Numbered from the stretch's first letter, positions 5,946-15,187 are shown. The stretch: 39,990 nucleotides of DNA from CAYPAU01 sp964408825 (GCA_964408825.1 CAYPAU010000005.1:1-39990); one strand, 5' to 3'. Numbers and translations are program-made. Notes: a model not told the origin generated them from the letters alone.

Positions 5946-7805
5946 ATGATTGCGCCTTTATCCTGGTTAAGGGAATATGTTGATATTTCGCTTCCTCCTG
6001 AAAAACTCGGAGAAAGACTTACTGAAATTGGACTTTCGACAGAGAAAATAGAGAAAACAAGAGACGATGTTATTTTTGAATTTGAAATAACACCCAATAG
6101 GCCAGACCTCCTTTCGATAATAGGAATTGCAAGAGAGACAGCTGCGGTAGAAGGAAAGGAAATAAAGTTTCCAAAACTTTATGATTTAAAAAATGTCAAG
6201 CCTCAAAAAACATTGCCTTTAAAAATTATTACCGATGTAAAAATTAATCCTAGGTTTACCGGAATAATAATTGATGACATTACGGTAAAAGAATCTCCCG
6301 ATTGGCTAAAAGAAAAGCTTACGAAGGTTGGGCAGCGTCCGATAAATAATATTGTTGATATAACAAATTATGTAATGCTGGAGCTCGGGAATCCAATTCA
6401 CGCTTTTGATTACGATAAAATAAAGGGACAGGCTATGAAAGTTCACCAAACAAGGGGAGGAGAAAAATTTACTAGTGTTGATGGAATTTCATACCATCTC
6501 CCAAAAGGAGCTGTGGTTATTTCTGATTCCGATAGAATAATTGACCTTTGCGGAATAAAAGGAGGAGAAAATACAGGAACCTATAAAAATACAAAAACAA
6601 TTTTCTTAAGGGTTCCTGTTGAAGTCCCCTCGCTTATTAGAAGAGCCTCCCAGTCCCTCGGTCTTCGTTCTGAAGCCTCTTCCATATTTGAAAGAGGGGT
6701 AAATGCCGGTGGTACCCTAGATACCTTATCTCGTGCAATTGAGCTTATTCTTGAAATTGCAGGTGGAGAAATCGTAAGTCCGCTTTATGATATCAAAAAA
6801 GAAAATTTTCTTCCTTGGACCATTGACTTAAGTCTTAAGAGACTTTCCAAAATTCTGGGCATTGAAATTCCTAGAGCAAAAGTTATAAATATCCTACAAA
6901 GGCTTAACTTAAAAACCACTAATCTAAAGGGGGATAAAATTAGAGTAAAAATACCAACTTATAGAAATGATCTAAAAATTGAGGAGGATATTATTGAAGA
7001 AGTCGCAAGGCTTTACGGATACAACAACTTTCCTAAAACTTTACCAGAACGGCCAATCCCTACGAAGACAATTCCTTATTTTAAAGATTATAAACTTGAA
7101 GAAAGAGTAAAAGAACTCTTTAAGTCAACCGGATTTTCGGAAATATACTCATATAGTCTTATCTCTGAAAAGGATCTTGAAGAGAATAATATTAATCCGG
7201 ACAAGATACTTCGGGTAGATAATTCAATAAGTCGCGAATTTGAATATCTCAGACCAACGTTAAAAATTAATCTTAGAAAAGCTGTTTTGGAAAACAAGGC
7301 AAATTTCAAGGATATAAATTTATTTGAACTAGGAAAAGTTTATCTTGGGGAATCTATTGATAAATCAAGGGAAACATATTTCCTATCTGGAATATCAAAT
7401 AATAAAAATTTCTATGAAGTGAAGGGGATTCTTGAGAAACTCTTTGAAGAATTAAATATAAAAAGTCAACCGGAGGAAAATATAGAAATTTTAGAGGAGG
7501 GTATTTTCTTTGAACTTAATTATAATACACTTCTTGAGAGAATTGACTTTTCAAAAAAGTTTAAACCACTACCAAAGTTTCCTCCGATAACCGAAGACTT
7601 AACCATTACCTTAAAGGACAAAGATAGGGTTGGAAAAATAATTGAAAAAATAAAAAACCAAAGCAATTTAGTTCGAATTATTGAAGTTATAGATAGATAT
7701 GAAAACAATGTAACTTTTCATATTACTTATCAAAGTGATAAGAGAAACTTGACCCGTGAAGATGTTGAAGAGATCCGAGCAAAAATTTTAAAATCCCTAA
7801 AGTGA
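5946..7805 (+). CDS. pheT: Phenylalanyl-tRNA synthetase beta subunit, no EMAP-type domain
   Basis: The structural and editing beta subunit, 619 aa against about 790 in E. coli. It begins with the usual SWLREYVDISLPPEKLGERL, then passes within about 50 residues to FEFEITPNRPDLLSIIGIARE, so the EMAP/OB-fold tRNA-binding domain normally inserted there (about 110 residues) is absent. The B3/B4 editing region (GQRPINNIVDITNYVMLELGNPIHAFD), the B5 domain and the catalytic-like domain are visible, and the C-terminal ferredoxin-fold anticodon-binding domain is present (FPPITEDLTITLKDKDRVGKI). The stop overlaps the GTG start of the next gene by 4 nt. Confidence 0.95.
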   Translation: MIAPLSWLREYVDISLPPEKLGERLTEIGLSTEKIEKTRDDVIFEFEITPNRPDLLSIIGIARETAAVEGKEIKFPKLYDLKNVKPQKTLPLKIITDVKINPRFTGIIIDDITVKESPDWLKEKLTKVGQRPINNIVDITNYVMLELGNPIHAFDYDKIKGQAMKVHQTRGGEKFTSVDGISYHLPKGAVVISDSDRIIDLCGIKGGENTGTYKNTKTIFLRVPVEVPSLIRRASQSLGLRSEASSIFERGVNAGGTLDTLSRAIELILEIAGGEIVSPLYDIKKENFLPWTIDLSLKRLSKILGIEIPRAKVINILQRLNLKTTNLKGDKIRVKIPTYRNDLKIEEDIIEEVARLYGYNNFPKTLPERPIPTKTIPYFKDYKLEERVKELFKSTGFSEIYSYSLISEKDLEENNINPDKILRVDNSISREFEYLRPTLKINLRKAVLENKANFKDINLFELGKVYLGESIDKSRETYFLSGISNNKNFYEVKGILEKLFEELNIKSQPEENIEILEEGIFFELNYNTLLERIDFSKKFKPLPKFPPITEDLTITLKDKDRVGKIIEKIKNQSNLVRIIEVIDRYENNVTFHITYQSDKRNLTREDVEEIRAKILKSLK

Positions 7806-8587
7806 CGGAGGAAAAAGTCTATTTTGAAACTGCCAACAATCTAAAACTCTGCGGAATATTAACTTTTCCCAGGAATAAAACAGCCAAGTGCGTAGTTTTG
7901 TGCCATGGACTAACCGTTGACAAGGAAGAAGACGGGATATTCACAAAGCTGGCTAGAAAACTTGCCGAGAATGGTTTTTTTGTTTTTCGTTTCGACTTCA
8001 ATGGACACGGAGAAAGTGACGGAAACTCGATAGACATGACTGTCCAAAATGAAACAGAAGATATAATAGCGGCCTTTGATTATTTGAAAAAGAGGGGCTT
8101 TCGAAATTTTGGTTTAGTAGCAGCAAGTTTTGCCGGAGGCCCTGCTTCTTATTTTGCAAAAGAATTTAAAAAAGAGACAAAAGCTTTAGTTTTATGGAAT
8201 TCTTTAATCGACTATAGCTCTTTAATAATTCCTAAAAATTCTTGGGATAGGGAATATTGGGGAAAACCGGCTTTTGAAAGAGTAGAAAAATTTGGATTCA
8301 CCGAAATAGGAAGTGGAAAATTTAAAGTAGGGAGTAAATTAATGCAGGAAATACAAAAACTTGAACCATGGAGAGAACTACTTGATTTATATATTCCAAT
8401 TGTGTTCGTACATGGCACTAATGACGAAAAAGTTCCCTATGAGGACTCCGTTAAGTACTCAAAACTTGTTAAAAATTGCTCTCTTGTAACTATAGAGGGC
8501 GCAGAGCATGGGTTTCATGACAGAAAAGAGGATAGCGAAAAAGCAGATAAAGCAACCGTAGATTTTCTACTTAAAAACTTAAATTAA
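7802..8587 (+). CDS. Alpha/beta hydrolase (serine hydrolase, S33/Hydrolase_4 type)
   Basis: A 261-aa cytoplasmic alpha/beta-hydrolase. The oxyanion region LCHGLTVDKEEDG is followed by RFDFNGHGESDG, a nucleophile elbow VAASFAGG (Ser in A-x-S-x-A rather than G-x-S-x-G), the acid-bearing VFVHGTNDEKVPYED and the His in EGAEHGFHDRKED. All three catalytic residues are therefore present. Substrate unknown; relatives include acyl-esterases and peptidases. It begins with GTG in the GTGA overlap with pheT, so it is translationally coupled, and ends 4 nt into the convergent PBP gene. Confidence 0.85.
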   Translation: MTEEKVYFETANNLKLCGILTFPRNKTAKCVVLCHGLTVDKEEDGIFTKLARKLAENGFFVFRFDFNGHGESDGNSIDMTVQNETEDIIAAFDYLKKRGFRNFGLVAASFAGGPASYFAKEFKKETKALVLWNSLIDYSSLIIPKNSWDREYWGKPAFERVEKFGFTEIGSGKFKVGSKLMQEIQKLEPWRELLDLYIPIVFVHGTNDEKVPYEDSVKYSKLVKNCSLVTIEGAEHGFHDRKEDSEKADKATVDFLLKNLN

Positions 8588-10941
8588 GGTCCGGGGATAA
8601 GTGGAGTAGGTGTTGGGGTAGGGCTCGGGGTTGGCGTTGGGGTTGGATTATTTTCTTCCTTCTTAGATTCTCCCGTATATCCTGAAGTTTCTGTGGGCGG
8701 ATGGTATTTCTCATCACCGGCATACTGGCCCGAGAGCCATGCACTTATCCCCTCCTGCCATCTATTTTTTCCATCAGTTGAGACAGGATCATCTTCGTGG
8801 AAAACAATATAATCTTTTGTGTCATATTCTTTATTTTCTATTTCCCAGGGGCTTGCAAGCTTACCCGAATCATGCCTTGACATTTTTACTTTTTGATAAA
8901 TATTTCCCGACCCGATCGGCTCCGTCCCTTTTATAAAGTACTCGGATCTTGTCGGCTGACCTCCTACAGGCAACCCTCCGCCTAAAGCATCTATTTCAAG
9001 AGCAATAACGCTATCGGGTTTTTTGGGAGATTCGTCTTTTTTACCTTCTAAAACAAAACTCATTACCCTGTTCCAGATAGGAGAGGCACCAGTTGCGCCT
9101 GATGCAATTGTAGGGTTCATTGGACTATTATCGTTATTTCCCACCCAAATCCCTACGACGAAAGAAGGTGTGTATCCAACGGCCCAGTTGTCTCTCTTCT
9201 GATCTGTTGTACCAGTTTTTACGGATACAGTTTTCCCCGGAATATTAAGATATGACCTTGTACCAAAAATCAGTGATCTCGCATTATTGTCTAAAAGAAT
9301 ATGAGAGATAAGAAAAGCAACTCCTTCGGATAAAACTCTTTCTCCGTTTTTCTTCTTATGTTCAAAGAGTTTTTTTCCTTTACTGTCGGTTACCTTAAGT
9401 ATTATAACCGGATTTTGTTTAACACCTTGATTGGCAAATACCGAATATGCGACGGCCTCATCAAGAAGAGATGTTTCTCTCCCTCCAAGAACAAGAGATA
9501 ATCCTACGTCTTTAAGATTTTCCGCTGTCGGCTCCCAGTTTTCTATTCCCATTGAATAACCTTTTTGCATTACGTCTTTTATGCCGACTCTTGCAAGCGT
9601 TTTGACTGCGGGGACGTTGATTGAATTACCTAAGGCAAATCTTATTTGCATAGGACCCCTAAATTTTCCATCATAATTTTCCGGGGTATATATGGGATGG
9701 GCGGCTTCATTTGTGGGAAAATCAGTTTTAACATCTATAAGGAGAGTCGATGGAGTATAACCTTTTTCAAAAGCTGTCGCATAAACAACAGGCTTTAAGG
9801 AAGACCCGGGTTGCCTCCTTGCTAAAGCAGTATTGAAATTTCCGTCATTATCTTCATCGAAATAATCCTTACTTCCTACCATCGACAAAATTTCTCCAGT
9901 CTTTGGATCCATGACAACTGCTGCTCCGTTTCCCACCCGATATCCCTTAAGCTTTTCAATCTCTTCTCTTACAATTTTTTCTGCCTCCTTTTCTATTTCG
10001 TAGTCGAGTGTAGTTGTTACCTGAAGACCTCCTTGCTCAACAGCTGATTCCCCAAACTGTTTTGCTAAAAGCTGTTTTACATAAATAACAAAATGAGGAG
10101 CCTTTATACTCTCGTCTCTTTTTGTGAATTTTTTATTTTTTATCTCAGAAAGCGCCTTTTCTTTCTCTTCTTTTGTTATGTATTTCTCATCAACCATCTG
10201 CTTCAATACCGCCTCGGTTCTCCCTATGTAGTATTTATTTCCTGAATAAGGAGAGTAGATGCTTGGAGATTGAGGCAAACCTGCAAGAAAAGCACTTTCC
10301 GCAAGATTTAAATCTCTTACATCCTTGCCAAAGTAGCTTTGAGCGGCTGCCTCAACTCCGATATTTGCTCCCCCATACGGAACATCATTTAAGTACATTT
10401 CAAGAATTTGGTCTTTTGAATATCTCTGATTAACCTGAATAGCAAGCATTAATTCCTTGATTTTTCGAGGAACAGTTTTTTCCGATGAGAGAAGAACTGT
10501 TTTAACAAGCTGTTGCGTAATTGTCGAACCACCCGTTAATCCTTTAAAAAGAAGAATGTCTCTTATTGCGCGGATGTAGCCAAAAATTGAAAAACCTTGG
10601 TTTTTATAAAAATCCCTATCTTCTATTGCGATCGTCGCTTCTTTAAGATTCTGTGGAATATCCGAAAGTTTTACATAGGTTCTGTTCTGATCCTGATAAA
10701 CAGAGTAGAGGAGGACACCTTTTCTGTCATAGATTCTTGTTGAATTTGCAAGCTGGGCATCTATTAATTTGCCGGGAGTGGGCAGATCTTTACCATACCA
10801 AAGAAATAAAACTATTGTAAGCAAAACCAAACCAATAAATCCGAGGAGTGCGTATCTTGAAAGCTTTGAGTAGAGAAGAATTTTGGAGTAATTACTTTTT
10901 CTAAACCTTGTCCTTCGACTGCGTCTTGCGTAATCAACCAT
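8584..10941 (-). CDS. Class A penicillin-binding protein (PBP1A type)
   Basis: A 785-aa bifunctional peptidoglycan synthase. After a basic cytoplasmic tail (RRSRRTRFRKS), one membrane anchor (ALLGFIGLVLLTIVLFLWYG) leads to an extracellular GT51 glycosyltransferase (AIEDRDFYKNQGFS, GGSTITQQLVKTVLL, YLNDVPYGGANIGVEAAAQ). The transpeptidase follows with SxxK (GSSLKP), SxN (SINVPAVKT) and KTG (VKTGTTDQKRDNWAVGYT). The C-terminus ends in a Pro/Thr repeat tail (about the last 22 residues), likely a wall-spanning spacer. It is monocistronic, with an extended -10 (TGTTATAAT) 7 nt before the ATG. It implies that the organism builds peptidoglycan. Confidence 0.95.
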   Translation of the reverse strand: MVDYARRSRRTRFRKSNYSKILLYSKLSRYALLGFIGLVLLTIVLFLWYGKDLPTPGKLIDAQLANSTRIYDRKGVLLYSVYQDQNRTYVKLSDIPQNLKEATIAIEDRDFYKNQGFSIFGYIRAIRDILLFKGLTGGSTITQQLVKTVLLSSEKTVPRKIKELMLAIQVNQRYSKDQILEMYLNDVPYGGANIGVEAAAQSYFGKDVRDLNLAESAFLAGLPQSPSIYSPYSGNKYYIGRTEAVLKQMVDEKYITKEEKEKALSEIKNKKFTKRDESIKAPHFVIYVKQLLAKQFGESAVEQGGLQVTTTLDYEIEKEAEKIVREEIEKLKGYRVGNGAAVVMDPKTGEILSMVGSKDYFDEDNDGNFNTALARRQPGSSLKPVVYATAFEKGYTPSTLLIDVKTDFPTNEAAHPIYTPENYDGKFRGPMQIRFALGNSINVPAVKTLARVGIKDVMQKGYSMGIENWEPTAENLKDVGLSLVLGGRETSLLDEAVAYSVFANQGVKQNPVIILKVTDSKGKKLFEHKKKNGERVLSEGVAFLISHILLDNNARSLIFGTRSYLNIPGKTVSVKTGTTDQKRDNWAVGYTPSFVVGIWVGNNDNSPMNPTIASGATGASPIWNRVMSFVLEGKKDESPKKPDSVIALEIDALGGGLPVGGQPTRSEYFIKGTEPIGSGNIYQKVKMSRHDSGKLASPWEIENKEYDTKDYIVFHEDDPVSTDGKNRWQEGISAWLSGQYAGDEKYHPPTETSGYTGESKKEENNPTPTPTPSPTPTPTPLIPGP

Positions 10942-10948
10942 ACCTTAA

Positions 10949-10957
10949 ATTATAACA
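10949..10957 (-). promoter_or_regulatory. Extended -10 of the PBP gene, predicted leaderless
   Basis: On the minus strand TGTTATAAT: a perfect TATAAT occupies 10949-10954 with TGn at 10955-10957. Seven nt separate it from the ATG (10941-10939), so the start of transcription should be at or next to the start codon. It is divergent from the tyrS promoter 40 nt away. Confidence 0.65.
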
Positions 10958-10961
10958 AAAA

Positions 10962-10996
10962 CCAGTTGCCAGTGGCTAGTTGCTAGTGGCTAGTGT
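10962..10996 (+). repeat. Five-unit heptad array (CTAGTTG family)
   Basis: Units: CCAGTTG, CCAGTGG, CTAGTTG, CTAGTGG, CTAGTGT, 35 nt in all, lying in the divergent PBP-tyrS spacer and running into the tyrS -10 region. The same unit family appears at 31751-31785. Confidence 0.8.
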
Positions 10997-11002
10997 TATA
11001 CT
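10994..11002 (+). promoter_or_regulatory. Extended -10 of tyrS, predicted leaderless
   Basis: TGTTATACT: TGn plus TATACT at 10997-11002, six nt before the ATG at 11009. The TG comes from the last unit of the adjacent heptad array. Confidence 0.6.
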
Positions 11003-11008
11003 TAGGTC

Positions 11009-12175
11009 ATGGATAAAGTTGAAGAATTATTAAGCAGAGGGGTTGCAAATATAATTCCTTCCAGAAGGACCTTGGAGGATAAACTTAAGTCAGGTGAAAA
11101 ATTAAATGTTTACCTGGGAATTGATCCCACGGCCACTAAGATTCACCTTGGTCACGCAGTGCCCCTTAGGAAACTTCAGCAATTCGCAGATTTGGGACAT
11201 AATGTAACGTTCTTAATAGGTGATTTTACCGCTCTTATTGGGGACACATCCGACAAGGAGAGCGAAAGACCAGTGCTCACATCAGGAGAAATCGAAGAAA
11301 ATTTTAAAACTTACAAAAAACAGGCGGAAAAAATTCTTGATTTTTCAAAAATTAAAGTAAGATATAACAGCGAGTGGCTTAATAATTTGTCCTTTAAAAA
11401 CGTCGTTAAGCTTGCCCAAGAATTTTCATTTGGAGACTTTGGCAGCAGAGAGATGATAAAAAAAAGATTGTCCGCAGGAAAAAGAGTCGGACTTGCCGAA
11501 GGTCTTTATCCTACGATGCAAGGATACGACAGTTATTTCATGGATACCGATGTCCAAATCGGAGGAACCGATCAAACATTTAATATGCAGGCAGGGAGAA
11601 TTCTTCAGAGAAACTGGAGAAAAAAAGAATCTTATATTCTTGCCACGCAGTTTCTGCCCGGCGCCGACGGCCGTAAGATGAGCAAAACCTGGAATAATGC
11701 AATTTGGCTTGATGATTCTCCCAATGATATGTTTGCCAAGATAATGGCGGTAAATGATGATCTTATTGTCCAATACTTTACGCTTGCAACCAATCTTCCG
11801 CTTGGCGCAGTAAGAAATATCGAAGAAGAATTAAAAAATCCTCTCGGTGCGAAAAAAGAGTTGGCAAGACAAATAGTTAAAGAGCTTCACGGAGATAGGG
11901 AAGCAGAAGAGGCCGAAAACAATTTCGAAAAAACAGTTCAAAAAGGTCAAGCCCCGCAGGATATTAAAGTTTTCACTTTTGATAAAATTAAAACTATGGA
12001 CGACGTCCTTGTCGATACGGGGCTTGCAGTCAGCAAATCAGAGGCAAGAAGGCTTATTGAGCAAGGAGGAGTTTCTGTGGACGGAAACATAATTGATAAT
12101 CCAAACCAGAAGATTAAAGAGGGGATAATCAAAGTAGGAAAATATAAATTCGCAAAAATAAAACCTGCCCCCTAA
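11009..12175 (+). CDS. tyrS: Tyrosyl-tRNA synthetase
   Basis: Class I synthetase for tRNA-Tyr, 388 aa. The HIGH-type motif is HLGH (in ATKIHLGHAVPLRK) and the KMSKS-type loop is KMSKT (DGRKMSKTWNNAIW). Tyrosine-pocket residues are in YPTMQGYDSYFM and QIGGTDQTFNMQAGR. A C-terminal S4-like RNA-binding domain is present (LVDTGLAVSKSEARRLIEQGGVSVDG). The start is the ATG at 11009, 6 nt behind its extended -10; no Shine-Dalgarno. purD starts 10 nt after its stop and may be co-transcribed. Confidence 0.95.
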   Translation: MDKVEELLSRGVANIIPSRRTLEDKLKSGEKLNVYLGIDPTATKIHLGHAVPLRKLQQFADLGHNVTFLIGDFTALIGDTSDKESERPVLTSGEIEENFKTYKKQAEKILDFSKIKVRYNSEWLNNLSFKNVVKLAQEFSFGDFGSREMIKKRLSAGKRVGLAEGLYPTMQGYDSYFMDTDVQIGGTDQTFNMQAGRILQRNWRKKESYILATQFLPGADGRKMSKTWNNAIWLDDSPNDMFAKIMAVNDDLIVQYFTLATNLPLGAVRNIEEELKNPLGAKKELARQIVKELHGDREAEEAENNFEKTVQKGQAPQDIKVFTFDKIKTMDDVLVDTGLAVSKSEARRLIEQGGVSVDGNIIDNPNQKIKEGIIKVGKYKFAKIKPAP

Positions 12176-12184
12176 TTTTTTCAG

Positions 12185-13546
12185 ATGAGCAAAGAAACAG
12201 GAATCCCGCTTGTGGTTGGTGGCGGTGGTAGAGAATCTTCTCTCGTGCATGGTTATTCAAAAAGTCCTCATGTAAAGCGTGTTGTTTCAGTTCCCGGAAA
12301 TGATTTAATGCAAGATACCTCAGAAAAACCCGTCCAGATTTATCCCGATCTGAAAACCACTGACGTAAATGCAATTCTTGATGTTTGTAAAAGAGAAGAC
12401 GTTGACCTTGTAGATGTGGCTCAAGATAATGCTATTGAAGTAGGACTCGTTGATGCACTTAGGCAAAAGGGGATTCCCGTGGTTGGTCCTACGAGAGACG
12501 CGGGAGAAATTGAATGGAGTAAAGTTTTTGCAAGAAACATGGGAAAAATAATCGGTCTTACTCAACCAGATTATGGAGTTTTTAGCACAATGGAGGAGGG
12601 TGTGGAATATTTATTAAAACAGCCTGTCAATAAATCCTGGTTTGTTAAAGCGGATGGTCTTGCTGAAGGAAAAGGGGTAATCCCAATCGAGGGAAAGAAA
12701 GAAATAAGAGCCAGAATAAAAGAATTACGAGATAGATTCCCTGATGCTTCCGGAATCTATCTGATTGAAGACTGGATTGGCAAAGAACAGGAACCTTATG
12801 AAAAAGGAGAAGAATTCTCCTATTTTGTAATAACCGATGGAAAAATATTTAAAAGACTGGGAGCCGCCCAAGATCAAAAACGTCTTTATGACAATGATCA
12901 AGGACCAAATACAGGAGGAATGGGATGCACCTCTCCACCATTTTTGCTAACCCAAAAAATGAATTCAATTATAGATGACGAAATTATAAGTCGTGTTTTT
13001 GAATACTTAAGATACATAGGAAGAGAATATAAAGGAGTATTGTATTTAGGAGGAATTTATCTACGCAATCGTAATAAAATTTATGTAATAGAGTTTAATG
13101 CACGCTGGGGAGATCCTGAGGCACAAGTAGTAGTACCTAGTCTTACAACTGATTTATATGAACTTGGCATTGCGGTTTCTGACGGACGTCTTAGAAAGAT
13201 TAAAGTTGGAGTAGATGGAAAATATAGAATTGCAGTTGCAGGAGTCGCGAAAGGCTATCCATATAATCACGGAGGAGTAAAGGGTAAAGAAATATTTGGT
13301 ATTGATGATGCAAGAAAAATGGATGGAGTAACCATTTACGGAGCGGGTGTAGCAAAAGTTGAGGGAAAATATTATGTGAACGGTGGAAGATTATTTTATG
13401 TGGTTGGGGAAGGAGACAGTCTAATAGAAGTAAGGGGCAAGGTATATGAGGCCATGAAGAGAATACGCGTTGAAGGAGATAACCTTCATTACAGAACCGA
13501 TACTGGACTAAGAGATGCAGGAAGATTCCGAAATGAAAATAGATAG
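12185..13546 (+). CDS. purD: Phosphoribosylamine-glycine ligase (GARS)
   Basis: ATP-grasp enzyme that joins glycine to phosphoribosylamine in purine synthesis. Family marks: the N-terminal Rossmann-like GGGGRESSLVHGYSKSP, the ATP-grasp segment FVKADGLAEGKGV, the signature GPNTGGMGCTSPP (usually GPNTGGMGAYSP) and EFNARWGDPEAQVVVPSL. The 453-aa length is normal to slightly long. It overlaps purH by 14 nt. These are the only de novo purine genes seen here, which is notable for a Patescibacteria-like genome, where the pathway is generally missing. Confidence 0.93.
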   Translation: MSKETGIPLVVGGGGRESSLVHGYSKSPHVKRVVSVPGNDLMQDTSEKPVQIYPDLKTTDVNAILDVCKREDVDLVDVAQDNAIEVGLVDALRQKGIPVVGPTRDAGEIEWSKVFARNMGKIIGLTQPDYGVFSTMEEGVEYLLKQPVNKSWFVKADGLAEGKGVIPIEGKKEIRARIKELRDRFPDASGIYLIEDWIGKEQEPYEKGEEFSYFVITDGKIFKRLGAAQDQKRLYDNDQGPNTGGMGCTSPPFLLTQKMNSIIDDEIISRVFEYLRYIGREYKGVLYLGGIYLRNRNKIYVIEFNARWGDPEAQVVVPSLTTDLYELGIAVSDGRLRKIKVGVDGKYRIAVAGVAKGYPYNHGGVKGKEIFGIDDARKMDGVTIYGAGVAKVEGKYYVNGGRLFYVVGEGDSLIEVRGKVYEAMKRIRVEGDNLHYRTDTGLRDAGRFRNENR

Positions 13547-15065
13547 ATACGCGTTAATAAGTGTCTATGATAAACAGGGGATTGTGGAGTTTGCAAAATC
13601 TCTTTCTTCTTTAGGTTATAAAATAATCTCAACCGGCGGGACAGCGAAAATTTTAACAGAAAGCAATATCTCTGTAATCCCAATTGAGAAAATTACCGGA
13701 AATCCGGAAAGTTTTGATGGGAGAATGAAGACGATAAGTTTTCAAATAGAATCGGGAATACTTTTTGACAGAGTAAATAGGAAACATCAACAAGAAGCAA
13801 AAAAATTAAAAATCAAACCCATCGATATTGTGGTTTGCAATTTCTATCCTTTTGAAAAAAAGAGAACTATAGAAAACATAGATGTGGGCGGACCCACGAT
13901 GATAAGAGCAGCGGCGAAAAATTATAAAAATGTTTTGGTAATCATCGATCCTTCGGATTACGTGTCGACAATTGATAAACTTCGCAACAAAACTATCACC
14001 GAAAAATTTAGAAAATACCTTGCCGCAAAATCATTTGCTCATTTATCCCTATATGATTCTGAAATAGCTGGGTATTTAAGCGGTGAGAAGTTTCCCCACG
14101 AGTTAACAATTGCGGGAAGAAAAGTAATTAATCTGCGTTATGGAGAGAACCCGCATCAAAAAGCAGCCTTTTACCTTTTTCCGAAATCGACGTCAATTTT
14201 AAGAAAACTCAAGAAACTTTGGGGACGGGATTTATCTTTGGTCAATATTACGGACATTAACGCCGGAATTGAAACGGTCCGGATGTTTGATGCTCCATGT
14301 TCGGTTGTTATAAAACATAATAGCGCTTGTGGAATCGCACTTGGCAAAACGCCTCAGCAGTCCCTTAGATTAGCAATAGAAGCAGATCCCGAATCCGCTT
14401 TTGGGGGAGTGATTGTATTGAATAAAACTTTTAATATAAAATGTGCTGAAATTTTATCCGATTTTAAAAACAAAAGAAAAGCAAATATGGATATAGTCGC
14501 TTCTCCAAAATTTGAAGATAAAGCTATCAAGCTTCTATCCAGAGTGAGAAAAAGTATTGGAGTGTATCAACTTGGTAATTTAAAGAAATCTTCTGCTAAA
14601 AACTTTAATATCAAATGGGTGGACGGAGGATTTATCATTCAAACTCAAGATCTGTATTCGCCTCAAAGCTTTAAGTCATGGGAAGTGGTAACAAAAATAA
14701 AACCAACCAAAAAACAACTTGAACAAATGAAAATTGCGTGGCTTTTTATAACACGAGTAAGATCGAATTCCGTGATTGTAGTTGATAAAAGTATCCCAAT
14801 GACAAGAGGTATAGGCTCGGGCCAAACTTCAAGGATAAGATCTGCTAAAATTGCTCTCTTACAAGCAGGAAGATTCGCAAGAGGGGCAATCCTTGCAAGT
14901 GACAGTTTTTTTCCTTTTGACGACTGCGTTAAACTTGCAGCAAAATACAAAATTGGCGGAATAGTTCAGCAAGGAGGGTCGGTAAATGACAATCTATCAA
15001 TAAAAGCTGCTGATAGAGCAAAGATTCCTATGGTCTTTACACACCGACGGGCATTTTGGCACTGA
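13533..15065 (+). CDS. purH: Bifunctional AICAR formyltransferase/IMP cyclohydrolase
   Basis: Catalyses the last two steps to IMP. I prefer the ATG at 13533 (510 aa) over the one at 13515, because AGGAAG (13519-13524) lies 8 nt upstream and homologues begin near MKIDRYALISVYDK. The N-terminal MGS-like cyclohydrolase domain shows STGGTAKIL, DGRMKTI and IDVGGPTMIRAAAKNYKNV; the usual RVKTLHPK is here RMKTISFQ, so the His and second Lys are lost. The transformylase domain has LRYGENPHQKAAFY, VVIKHNSACGIALG and the terminal RAKIPMVFTHRRAFWH. It overlaps purD by 14 nt. Confidence 0.93.
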   Translation: MKIDRYALISVYDKQGIVEFAKSLSSLGYKIISTGGTAKILTESNISVIPIEKITGNPESFDGRMKTISFQIESGILFDRVNRKHQQEAKKLKIKPIDIVVCNFYPFEKKRTIENIDVGGPTMIRAAAKNYKNVLVIIDPSDYVSTIDKLRNKTITEKFRKYLAAKSFAHLSLYDSEIAGYLSGEKFPHELTIAGRKVINLRYGENPHQKAAFYLFPKSTSILRKLKKLWGRDLSLVNITDINAGIETVRMFDAPCSVVIKHNSACGIALGKTPQQSLRLAIEADPESAFGGVIVLNKTFNIKCAEILSDFKNKRKANMDIVASPKFEDKAIKLLSRVRKSIGVYQLGNLKKSSAKNFNIKWVDGGFIIQTQDLYSPQSFKSWEVVTKIKPTKKQLEQMKIAWLFITRVRSNSVIVVDKSIPMTRGIGSGQTSRIRSAKIALLQAGRFARGAILASDSFFPFDDCVKLAAKYKIGGIVQQGGSVNDNLSIKAADRAKIPMVFTHRRAFWH

Positions 15066-15073
15066 TTATTTTA

Positions 15074-15082
15074 TGGTATTAT
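15074..15082 (+). promoter_or_regulatory. Extended -10 of the 31-aa ORF
   Basis: TGGTATTAT: TGn plus TATTAT at 15077-15082, six nt before the ATG at 15089. Same spacing as at tyrS, pheS and gyrB. Confidence 0.55.
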
Positions 15083-15088
15083 ATATCT

Positions 15089-15184
15089 ATGGATATCTTC
15101 AGAAAACACCAGTGGATTTGGAAAGTAATTGTTGCTGTCGCAACGCTTGCTCTAATCGCTACATCTGTCCTCCCGTATTTTTAG
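15089..15184 (+). CDS. 31-aa single-span membrane microprotein
   Basis: An ORF of 31 codons from ATG 15089 to TAG 15182-15184. The N-terminus is MDIFRKHQWIWK (basic, aromatic), followed by one hydrophobic span of about 18 residues (VIVAVATLALIATSVLPY). It has its own extended -10 placed exactly 6 nt before the ATG, like established genes in this window, which is the main argument that it is real. Function unknown; I remember similar single-span peptides in related genomes but cannot check. It sits between purH and recG. Confidence 0.6.
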   Translation: MDIFRKHQWIWKVIVAVATLALIATSVLPYF

Positions 15185-15187
15185 CCT

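Noticed and set aside
8590..8650. Tandem repeat at the PBP 3' end
   Set aside because: It is the codon-level image of a Pro/Thr spacer tail, common in wall-anchored proteins, not a separate DNA element.
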